Positions 47,256 to 58,430 of a DNA stretch of 64,000 nt are shown piece after piece; the stretch's first letter is position 1; each line of letters opens with the position of its first letter. The position numbers were made by a program, and so were the translations under genes. Origin of the DNA: Ophiura sarsii (taxonomy: Eukaryota; Echinodermata; Ophiuroidea; Amphilepidida; Ophiuridae); contig CM069442.1 in assembly GCA_035610835.1 (NCBI GenBank), forward strand, positions 31,077,798 through 31,141,797, written 5' to 3'. The notes beneath the pieces were generated by a model. It was given only the letters and a program-made list of their open reading frames with translations, was not told where the DNA came from and searched no databases.

Positions 47256-48270
47256 GAGAGATGACAACCAGTACATGGATGATGTTCCCTAGAACGTAAT
47301 AAAATTGTTACGTATAATACAGGTTATCCTTGTAGTGGATTATCTGCCATCTTGCTGGGAACTGTGTTAAAAAAATTCGGAAAAGACCCGCACCTGTTTC
47401 ATGATATGTAGGCCTATTTGGAAACATGGTTCATGCAATGAATTGGACCGCACGCGTCAATTCAATCGAATGTATAATATTACAGGTAGTGCCTGGTATT
47501 TTCAATTAGCCTGTACATAGTTCGGCGTAATTTTCTTTGTAAGAGGTATACCGATGTCTTATAGATCGACCGGTTTAAATGTGAATGTCTAACGGCTAAA
47601 GAAATTATTAGTGTTATTGATAGCAAAATTCACCGCGGGACCAAATGTAGTCAATGTTGTACTTTTTTCACTAGAAACAAATACTATATATATTTGAAGA
47701 TTGCTACCAGAGGGCCTTGGTGATCTAATATTTTGCTCATCAAATTGCTAATATCAATGTCAAGGAGGGATAACGCCCTACGCAATGTTGTATTAACCTG
47801 ATTTGATTTTGTGGGTATCGTGATATCACTTTGAATCTGTGATTAATGCATTTTTTTGTGGTTGTCGAGAATGTCAAAGTATACTTTACATGTATATAGA
47901 ATATTATATTCCTGTGTACAAGGCCAGTATGCGTTCAATTGCTTATAGCATACCCGGCAGTGCGCGTCTGAGTATTATGTGATGTATCCGGATTTCATGT
48001 CTGTATACATTAGATTTCAAAGCGCTTCAATTTGGTGTTTCGAGGTTTCTAGTTTCGAATGGATTTTTAAATGTTTAATTTGTCTATTTTATGGAAGCTC
48101 GATCAACCTTGCAATAATGCATGTATATGTTTACCTTTTATACAGGGTGGAACAAAAAATGTTAAGCCCATTTCTTACAGCCTTTTCCACCATTTCACTC
48201 ATAACCTTTTACAATCTTCTTTGCATCTTATAAAAAAGAGCATTACTGTGCAGAAAATCTTAAGACCTGG
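47256..48270. repeat. Block B2 (lead and partial body)
   Basis: Lead 47256-47480 joins directly to body 47486-48270, without the minisatellite found in B1. The body contains CAGGGTGGAACAAAAAA near 48143, also at 36076 and 50519. Confidence 0.75.
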
Positions 48271-48465
48271 CAGCTAATCAATGGTCCGCAGAACCGTTTT
48301 CATCTCGTCTGTTTGACTGGACGCTTTTAAACAAAAGTTGTTTGTTTCTTTGGGTTTTTAAAAAAAAATTATAATCAGCAAACAAAAAACAAGAGTTGGT
48401 AAAGGTTGAAATTACCCAAATGACTCAAAATGAGGACTGTCGAAGGCATCCGTGGACTGGTCTAC
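48271..48465. repeat. Inverted internal segment of block B2
   Basis: Reads as the reverse complement of 50705-50910 in B3 ('atggtccgcagaaccgttttc', 'aaacaaaaaacaagagttgg', 'caaatgactcaaaatgagga'). Confidence 0.8.
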
Positions 48466-48477
48466 ATAATAAGCCAT

Positions 48478-48705
48478 GGAAACTGTGTTAAAACAATTTC
48501 TGGAAAAACCCGCACCTGTTATAAGATATGTAGGCCAATTTGGTAACATGGTTCATGCAATGAATTGGACCGCACGCATCAATTCAATCGAATGTATAAT
48601 AGGTCAGGTACGATCCCATTGTAGTCCGTTGCGCATGGCTACATTGATATAATGTGATACAATAATCACCCATTGCCAAATTATGATCGAATAAGCACAC
48701 ATTAC
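48478..48705. repeat. Block B3 lead with minisatellite remnant
   Basis: Homologous to 34880-35130. The minisatellite is reduced to one or two units here. Confidence 0.7.
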
Positions 48706-49821
48706 GGCTCCGTTCTCTGTATATTCTGAGATTCTCTTGACCACGGCTATTGAGCAGTATTTTCGGTTATAAATCTCGATTTTGTTCCTCCCAACTCTTA
48801 GAGTTATTGCCCTAGCTGTTAGTGCATACGGCGCTTTGGGTACCTGTTCCGGTCGTTCCGACGCTGGTTTTTACTAGGGTTTTTGTAGCAAGGCCTTCAC
48901 ACTAGAGTGGGGTCATTGCAAAATTTACTCAATGCAGATTTTGTTGATTTTGTTGTGATTTTAGAGACAGAAATGAATAAATGACATAATATACCCACCA
49001 ATTGGTTTTCGAACGAGCAAATTCGGTTGTAAACATCCAATGTAATATGATAAAGAATTTCATTTCGCAGTTATACATTTCAAATTCTCTCCCCAGCTCT
49101 CTGAGTTATTGCGACACCATGTGGATTGCAGGGGCGACTTGGTATTTTAGTAGGAAGACTTTAACCAGTAGGGTTCTTGTGAAGATTAATAAATGCAGAT
49201 TTTGCTGATTTTCGTTATTTCAGGTACAAAAATGAACAGTTGAGATGATATAGCCACAAATTGAAGTTCAACGGGCAAATTCGGTTGTATATATCGGAAG
49301 ATATGAAAGGGAAAATATTTCATGTTCACTGTATAGATTGGACAACGCGGCAGAGCATGATGATTTCACCGCATGTGGTTGAGCTTGCACCGCGCTGTAG
49401 TAGGCATATACATGTATGTAGCAAGTCCCCCAGCATGTGGGCATGTTGTCCATGGACGGAAGGTCTGCCAATTGTTGGTTGAAACAACACCAAACACCCA
49501 AATTGTAAGGTTTTAGCATGTCTTAGCGAGGTTGTATAAAGAATTTCTAGCTTTGAACTTCAATTTTTTATAAAAATTAGTGCTTAGTATTTCAGATTTC
49601 ATAAAATAAAATGTTGATATTTTTGAAAAGTCCCCGGAAAAGTCTCGATATAGCATTTAATATAATGTGGCAAGACTGTATTGGCTAGATAAATTCGGGA
49701 CTCGGGACATATGTTCACGGAGCGATTACTAATAAATTATCTTGGCCTGTCATTATGTCAAAAAATATATTCCAAATTGGCTCAAAACATAGAGGTGATG
49801 GAACCGTAATGGCGGAAAAAT
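48706..49821. other. Sequence splitting the B3 lead from its body
   Basis: Not present in B1. Contains an imperfect tandem duplication of about 270 bp (about 48770-49060 and 49080-49300: 'agagttattgc', 'taaatgcagattttg', 'cgggcaaattcggttgta'). No gene recognised. Confidence 0.5.
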
Positions 49822-49865
49822 TATGATAGAATAAGCACCAATGTATGATATAAAAAGTGCCATTT

Positions 49866-51603
49866 GGTATTTCCAATTAGCCTGTACAAAGTTCGGCGTA
49901 ATTTCCTTTGTAAAAGGTATACCGATGTCTTATAGATCGACCGGTTTTAATGTGAATGTCTAACGGCTAAAGAAATTATTAGTGTTATTGATAGCAAAAT
50001 TCAACTCGGGAACAAAATTAATGCAGTCAATGTTTCACATTTTTCACTAGAAACAAATACTATATATCTTTGAAGATTGCTACCAGAGGGCTACCTTAGT
50101 GATCTTATTTTTTGCTCATCAAATTGCTAATATCAATGTCAAGGAGGGATAACAACCTAAGCAATGTTGTATTAACCTGATTTGATTTTGTGGGTATCGT
50201 GATATCACTGGAATTAATGCACTTTTTGTGTTTGTCGAGAATATCAAAGTATACTTTACATGTATATAGATATCTATTCTTACAAGCCAGGATGCGTTCA
50301 ATTGCCTATAGCATTACCCGGCAGTGCGCGTCTGAGTATATGTGATGTATCCGGATTTCATGTCTGTATACATTAGATTTCAAAGCGCTTCAATTTGGTG
50401 TTTCGAGGTTTCTAGTTTCGAATGGATTTTTAATTTTTTAATTTGTTCCATTTTATGGAAGCTCGATCAACCTTGCAATAACTCAAATGCATGTATATTT
50501 ATATGTCTACCTTTTTATACAGGGTGGAACAAAAAACGTTAAGCCCATTTCTTACAGCCTTTTTCACCATTTCACTAATAACCTTTTACAATTTTCTTTG
50601 CATCTTATAAAATCAATCGTTATTGAGCATTACTGGGCAGAAAATCTTAAGACCTGGCTTATTTTGTACATGTGATTTGGTAGTTTAACATATCATGTGG
50701 AAAATAGACAAGTCCACGGATGCCTTCGACAGTCCTCATTTTGAGTCATTTGGGTAATTCCAACCTTTAGGCCTACCAACTCTTGTTTTTTGTTTGCTGA
50801 TTTATTTTTTATTTTTTAAAAACCCAAAAGAAACAAACTACTTTTGTTAATGTTTAAAAGCGTCCAGTCATACAGACGAGATGAAAACGGTTCTGCGGAC
50901 CATTCAGTTTTTGCACATGTTATCTTTAAAACTTCCATATTTTATAAACGTGTGATAGCCGGACCACTCTCGGCGACAGATGGTTAGAACGCTGATTGGC
51001 AAAATATGACCGTATTCTCAACATGGATTCGATGGTAATCGGGTCATGGATGCAAAAGGTAATATCTTCTTCAACAACATAACAAAAGGTGACATTTTCA
51101 AAAGATTTTATCATATTGGTCATATTTCGTAGTAAATCTTCTTATTGTGCAATTTCCTCTTCAATCTTTTGCTCCTCGTTCGCGCTTCCTGGTTTCGCAC
51201 AAGTATCAAATTTGAAATCACATTTTGTGTTCCTGACCAGGTGTTTTCATGTTAGCTACTTAAACCATGTTAACATTAAACAAGTAAATTTCGTTCTTGC
51301 AATTGATACACATCTAGTGTATAATTTTAAAATGAGGGTGACTTTTAAGCAACCAGAGCAACGGACAACAACGTTGCAGTTAAAAAAAAATCTTTCTGTG
51401 GGATATCATTCCCTAGTGTGTGCTCAGCAGTGACAATTTATGAGAAATGAGTCTCAGCTTACCATTCATTCATGCATGGCTGACCGGTTTCGAGCACGTA
51501 GTGTTCCATATAAACGAATTACATCTCATAGAAAACATGCACAAAACTACGGTAGGTGTGGTTACTAAAATCATCATCGTTTAGAAAATTTCCATATCCA
51601 CTA
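49866..51603. repeat. Body of block B3, first part
   Basis: Close to 35422-37600 in B1. Lacks the GCCCGCTTAG MITE. The ORFs at 50342-50542 and 47979-48233 are the same repeat-derived frame. Confidence 0.75.
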
Positions 51604-51800
51604 TTTTTTTATTATAAATGAGGTGTCATATTGTGGAGAGGAAATGTACTAATGTAGTGTATATCTTATATTTTTGATACGCGATTACTTATTTTAAATT
51701 AGCTATTCATGAAAGCGCCTGACAGGAATTCAGTTTGTGCTAGGTGTAGATTAGATGTCTCCTGAACTCAATCAAAACATTTAAATCCATTGAATCGTAT

Positions 51801-52020
51801 TAGTGGCGTAATAAGGTTTTTCATATGGGTGGGGAGGGGGGTGAGTGAATTGACAAGACAGCTTTTGAGAATTGCCGCCCACCGAGTGAGTTACCAGCAA
51901 GTTGGGGGGGGGGGGGGGGGGGGGGCTTGATAACCGATAAGCAAATCTCATCGACACGATTCAAATATTGGGGTTGGGGCGACCGCCATTCTCGACCCAC
52001 CTCCTCTGGCTACGCCACTG
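51801..52020. mobile_element. Poly-G hAT-type MITE, 8-bp duplication AATCGTAT
   Basis: AATCGTAT (51793-51800 and 52021-52028) flanks TAGTGGCGTA and TACGCCACTG, which are inverted with one mismatch. An 8-bp duplication with CAGTGGCG-type ends is typical of hAT elements. Contains G22 at 51904-51925. Repeated at +3,417 and +6,827 within the triplication, with 15 Gs each. Confidence 0.8.
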
Positions 52021-52724
52021 AATCGTATCTTAACAAGTCAAATGTCCTCAATTGAACGTGGATTGAGTGTGTTTTGTCATGTAATTCTTAATTTCAGATG
52101 GTGTAAGGTTAAACAATTTGTTCTTGTATAAGATAGAAGAGCGTGACCAACTCTACTAATTTTAGTCATCATGGTCATGACCCAGAAAAAAATAGACAGC
52201 AGAGTTTATAACGATACTAGGCATTTATATGAATGAGAAACAATAACACTGACATTATAACGTCTCTATAAATTGCAATTCGAATGTTGCATGACAAAAA
52301 TGTTAGGGCAGCACTTCTCCCACTGAAGACTCAATATATTCTGGAGTTCGGGGTGTGCAATATATATATAACATCAACATACTAGACTATACGAGAGACT
52401 GAGAGAGAGAGGTCCTTAGCCTCCGACAGGTGATACCAATTAGTCAGCTTTCAAGTCGTTCGGACATGTAGTTCGAGAACAAGGTAGTCAAATGAAACGT
52501 GCTGTCTGAGTCGGCATTCTATTTCGCTAAATGTTAACCTTTGAAAGTTGAACCAGTTATACATACCAACATCATCATGAACATGGTCCTTGCGGTTTGT
52601 ACTACAATATATATTTAGAGAATGCAATCAGACATAACGAAAGCACTGCATTTTCTAGCCATTTCTAGTATCAGTGAACATGACATTGTAACCACTCTAT
52701 TCAAATGTTAGGAATCACTGACTA

Positions 52725-52985
52725 ACTAGTACGTATGGATCATGTGACTTGTACGCAAAACTTATACGGAAATCAAATAAGTTATATTATGCATCACCAT
52801 ACGCACAATCAATTCAATAATGCAAATATTATTATAGAAATATTGACATTGGTTTAGTTCGATTTCCTTTATGCTTGTACTGCGTATGGCGATGCAATAC
52901 TTTGGCGACTATCGTATAAGTATTGCGTACAAGTAACTGTTATACGTATGATTCATACGTACTAGTTTTGGAGCGCGGCCTTACG
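52725..52985. mobile_element. ACTAGTACGTATGA-family MITE, complete copy
   Basis: CTAACTAGTACGTATGGATC and, inverted, CCAAAACTAGTACGTATGAA, with GACTTGTACGCAAAACTTAT and its counterpart inside. Two more copies come from the triplication (about 56135 and 59545). Confidence 0.7.
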
Positions 52986-53319
52986 TGATGAGAGAGTGAA
53001 AACTCTTGCAGCGTTCCGCCATCGTTATGATCATCTCAGCCTTTTGAATTATTATATTGTTAACAAATTGTTTTAATCCAACTTTCAAGCCACCAAATAT
53101 TTTTCAGGTGGCACATATGATGGACCATTTATTAGGATGTTCTATAATTTGGAAGAAAAATCTGCATCTGGAGCAGATTTTGTCCTTGTATGGATTTTAT
53201 ATTCAGATAAAAAAGGCTCCGTTATAAAATCTAATCAAATTTATCTTCAATTTATCTTCAATTTATAGCCACTAAATGAATAAACTTCGTACCATCCTGA
53301 AATTATCTCCACTATATCG

Positions 53320-53407
53320 CCAATGTATACTTGGTAGAGTATTAACTGAAGTAGCCATTAAATCCAATGTATACTTGGTATAGTATTAACTGAAGTAGCC
53401 ATTAGAT
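53320..53407. repeat. 44-bp tandem pair
   Basis: 'ccaatgtatacttggta...gtattaactgaagtagccatta' appears twice; also at 56730 and 60140 in the other copies. Confidence 0.8.
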
Positions 53408-54606
53408 CTGATACAGGGATGCAAACAATATAGCAAAGTGAACGACCACTTATTAGCCATCGTCTTCCTGAGTTGTTTTTGTAACACGTCCTCCAAACAA
53501 AAAGGGGTTACAATCAACTCCCTAATTGTTCTTAAATACATTACGTGCTTATGCATTAAAAGGTATTGGATAGCTACGAGTCTTCTATTTCTGTTGATAC
53601 TATTAAGATAGGTACCAACATTTTGATGTCACAGTGGATTTTGGGCTCTAAAACACGGTGTGTAAAATAATTGTGTCCCGTGTGAAACATAAATCTTTTT
53701 TGGCCATGACAATAATAATCATACATAAAAATCATGCTCAACTATCTTTAATGTGTCATATAAGATTTGTGTCACATTATAATTTACTTTATATGATAAT
53801 TTAAGTTTGCACCACTATTGTGACACCCTGTAACACATAATACAATCTAGAAACACCAGTTTTTTCAGAACTAACTCCTAAGCACAGAATACAGCTGTAC
53901 GATCTCATTGGTATTGCTACACAATAGAAGGTATACAATGGAGCTATAATATTCATAGTTATTGAATAGGGTATGGTAGAGGGTGTTGCGTGTGGATAGA
54001 TACCCCTTTTCTTATTCAGCCTAATTAACCCCATGTTTGTGAGAAACAATGGGCAGAAACTTTCTCATTCCATCCTTTTGCTATTAACGGATGCGGGTCA
54101 TTTAAGTTAATTCGCTATGATTTACCTGAATTTACATTGCCACTTTTAATCTTTTAACCTGAATTTTCATCATGGAGTGCAAAGTCTGATATGCATAAAC
54201 TATTATAATATCAGCCTGGGGCCTCTATATTTATTTGAAATTCTATTTGGCTGCAAGAGTGTTCAGCCGACTATTTGACTATTTTTAAACGACGTGACTG
54301 TTTGGAAGTCAGCAGCTAACGAGACGTGCCGGAAGTGTTAAATATATATTAGAATTTTACCAATCACCCCCAACTTTGATGATTGTCTCGGACCCCACGT
54401 AATGTAGTATGGTGACATTTTTTCTGCTAAAATGAGCACAATATGTTTTTCAACGTTTAGAGCTTCTTGGCGAATTATTTGAGCGTTTTTTTCCGGGTTT
54501 TTTTTGTGCTGATGAAAAACATAGGGGAGTTGAAACCACCACCTTTTTCAGAGGACGAGGGTTAATATAAATGTTATTGTTTTGGAATGGATAATTCTAT
54601 GGTCTA

Positions 54607-55020
54607 CAGGGTGAGTAAAAAAGTGTACTCAAAGTAAAAATAATTATTAAAAATATTTTTAATCAGAATATGAAGGCAACCAATGTATGCGACAATAGAT
54701 GCATTTATTCAATATCATCAGCAAAAATATCATGACATTTCATTGAACCGCTTACTAGATATGACTATTTTGGTAAAGTTACTGCATTTTGAAACCGAAC
54801 ACAATATTGAATATTTTATTCAATAATGCTTGATATTAATGAACAAGTGGATTCATGTATGGTACACAATAGCTAACTAGTAAAGACAAATAAAACATTC
54901 TCAGTTATTTTTTTCAAACATTAAATGCAAAATAAGCACAAAACAATGTCATTATTACACAAATTAAGCAACAACAACAACAAATGTGGATTTTGTGATA
55001 GTCGGACTCAGTTCGGACTA
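54607..55020. mobile_element. Left part of a CAGGGTGAGT mariner-type element
   Basis: TA then CAGGGTGAGTAAAAAAGTG. The matching right end is at 61852-61891 (CACTTTTTTTGACTCACCCTG, then TA). The triplication junction cuts the element in copies 1 and 2 (58017-58430); copy 3 has lost the left end by deletion. Confidence 0.7.
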
Positions 55021-58000
55021 TTTTTTTATTATAAATGAGGTGTCATATTGTGGAGAGGAAATGTACTAATGTAGTGTATATCTTATATTTTTGATACGCG
55101 ATTACTTATTTTAAATTAGCTATTCATGAAAGCGCCTGACAGGAATTCAGTTTGTGCTAGGTGTAGATTAGATGTCTCCTGAACTCAATCAAAACATTTA
55201 AATCCATTGAATCGTATTAGTGGCGTAATAAGGTTTTTCATATGGGTGGGGAGGGGGGTGAGTGAATTGACAAGACAGCTTTTGAGAATTGCCGCCCACC
55301 GAGTGAGTTACCAGCAAGTTGGGGGGGGGGGGGGGCTTGATAACCGATAAGCAAATCTCATCGACACGATTCAAATATTGGGGTTGGGGCGACCGCCATT
55401 CTCGACCCACCTCCTCTGGCTACGCCACTGAATCGTATCTTAACAAGTCAAATGTCCTCAATTGAACGTGGATTGAGTGTGTTTTGTCATGTAATTCTTA
55501 ATTTCAGATGGTGTAAGGTTAAACAATTTGTTCTTGTATAAGATAGAAGAGCGTGACCAACTCTACTAATTTTAGTCATCATGGTCATGACCCAGAAAAA
55601 AATAGACAGCAGAGTTTATAACGATACTAGGCATTTATATGAATGAGAAACAATAACACTGACATTATAACGTCTCTATAAATTGCAATTCGAATGTTGC
55701 ATGACAAAAATGTTAGGGCAGCACTTCTCCCACTGAAGACTCAATATATTCTGGAGTTCGGGGTGTGCAATATATATATAACATCAACATACTAGACTAT
55801 ACGAGAGACTGAGAGAGAGAGGTCCTTAGCCTCCGACAGGTGATACCAATTAGTCAGCTTTCAAGTCGTTCGGACATGTAGTTCGAGAACAAGGTAGTCA
55901 AATGAAACGTGCTGTCTGAGTCGGCATTCTATTTCGCTAAATGTTAACCTTTGAAAGTTGAACCAGTTATACATACCAACATCATCATGAACATGGTCCT
56001 TGCGGTTTGTACTACAATATATATTTAGAGAATGCAATCAGACATAACGAAAGCACTGCATTTTCTAGCCATTTCTAGTATCAGTGAACATGACATTGTA
56101 ACCACTCTATTCAAATGTTAGGAATCACTGACTAACTAGTACGTATGGATCATGTGACTTGTACGCAAAACTTATACGGAAATCAAATAAGTTATATTAT
56201 GCATCACCATACGCACAATCAATTCAATAATGCAAATATTATTATAGAAATATTGACATTGGTTTAGTTCGATTTCCTTTATGCTTGTACTGCGTATGGC
56301 GATGCAATACTTTGGCGACTATCGTATAAGTATTGCGTACAAGTAACTGTTATACGTATGATTCATACGTACTAGTTTTGGAGCGCGGCCTTACGTGATG
56401 AGAGAGTGAAAACTCTTGCAGCGTTCCGCCATCGTTATGATCATCTCAGCCTTTTGAATTATTATATTGTTAACAAATTGTTTTAATCCAACTTTCAAGC
56501 CACCAAATATTTTTCAGGTGGCACATATGATGGACCATTTATTAGGATGTTCTATAATTTGGAAGAAAAATCTGCATCTGGAGCAGATTTTGTCCTTGTA
56601 TGGATTTTATATTCAGATAAAAAAGGCTCCGTTATAAAATCTAATCAAATTTATCTTCAATTTATCTTCAATTTATAGCCACTAAATGAATAAACTTCGT
56701 ACCATCCTGAAATTATCTCCACTATATCGCCAATGTATACTTGGTATAGTATTAACTGAAGTAGCCATTAAATCCAATGTATACTTGGTATAGTATTAAC
56801 TGAAGTAGCCATTAGATCTGATACAGGGATGCAAACAATATAGCAAAGTGAACGACCACTTATTAGCCATCGTCTTCCTGAGTTGTTTTTGTAACACGTC
56901 CTCCAAACAAAAAGGGGTTACAATCAACTCCCTAATTGTTCTTAAATACATTACGTGCTTATGCATTAAAAGGTATTGGATAGCTACGAGTCTTCTATTT
57001 CTGTTGATACTATTAAGATAGGTACCAACATTTTGATGTCACAGTGGATTTTGGGCTCTAAAACACGGTGTGTAAAATAATTGTGTCCCGTGTGAAACAT
57101 AAATCTTTTTTGGCCATGACAATAATAATCATACATAAAAATCATGCTCAACTATCTTTAATGTGTCATATAAGATTTGTGTCACATTATAATTTACTTT
57201 ATATGATAATTTAAGTTTGCACCACTATTGTGACACCCTGTAACACATAATACAATCTAGAAACACCAGTTTTTTCAGAACTAACTCCTAAGCACAGAAT
57301 ACAGCTGTACGATCTCATTGGTATTGCTACACAATAGAAGGTATACAATGGAGCTATAATATTCATAGTTATTGAATAGGGTATGGTAGAGGGTGTTGCG
57401 TGTGGATAGATACCCCTTTTCTTATTCAGCCTAATTAACCCCATGTTTGTGAGAAACAATGGGCAGAAACTTTCTCATTCCATCCTTTTGCTATTAACGG
57501 ATGCGGGTCATTTAAGTTAATTCGCTATGATTTACCTGAATTTACATTGCCACTTTTAATCTTTTAACCTGAATTTTCATCATGGAGTGCAAAGTCTGAT
57601 ATGCATAAACTATTATAATATCAGCCTGGGGCCTCTATATTTATTTGAAATTCTATTTGGCTGCAAGAGTGTTCAGCCGACTATTTGACTATTTTTAAAC
57701 GACGTGACTGTTTGGAAGTCAGCAGCTAACGAGACGTGCCGGAAGTGTTAAATATATATTAGAATTTTACCAATCACCCCCAACTTTGATGATTGTCTCG
57801 GACCCCACGTAATGTAGTATGGTGACATTTTTTCTGCTAAAATGAGCACAATATGTTTTTCAACGTTTAGAGCTTCTTGGCGAATTATTTGAGCGTTTTT
57901 TTCCGGGTTTTTTTTGTGCTGATGAAAAACATAGGGGAGTTGAAACCACCACCTTTTTCAGAGGACGAGGGTTAATATAAATGTTATTGTTTTGGAATGG

Positions 58001-58430
58001 ATAATTCTATGGTCTACAGGGTGAGTAAAAAAGTGTACTCAAAGTAAAAATAATTATTAAAAATATTTTTAATCAGAATATGAAGGCAACCAATGTATGC
58101 GACAATAGATGCATTTATTCAATATCATCAGCAAAAATATCATGACATTTCATTGAACCGCTTACTAGATATGACTATTTTGGTAAAGTTACTGCATTTT
58201 GAAACCGAACACAATATTGAATATTTTATTCAATAATGCTTGATATTAATGAACAAGTGGATTCATGTATGGTACACAATAGCTAACTAGTAAAGACAAA
58301 TAAAACATTCTCAGTTATTTTTTTCAAACATTAAATGCAAAATAAGCACAAAACAATGTCATTATTACACAAATTAAGCAACAACAACAACAAATGTGGA
58401 TTTTGTGATAGTCGGACTCAGTTCGGACTA
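55021..58430. repeat. Tandem triplication, copy 2 (3,410 bp)
   Basis: Nearly identical to copy 1. The junctions with copies 1 and 3 share 'acta' with the outer left flank ('ccactattttttt'), consistent with microhomology-mediated or slippage duplication. Confidence 0.9.

Larger units (their letters stand above)
51604..55020. repeat. Tandem triplication, copy 1 (3,417 bp)
   Basis: Starts at a T7 run and ends 'ctcagttcggacta', directly joined to copy 2. By eye it differs from copy 2 by seven extra Gs in the poly-G tract and a G/T at 53337 (GGTAGAG against GGTATAG). Confidence 0.9.

Noticed and set aside
53801..57459. Identical 82-codon ORFs at 53801-54049 and 57211-57459 as a gene family
   Set aside because: Identity comes from the recent tandem duplication; the protein has no features, and copy 3 breaks it.
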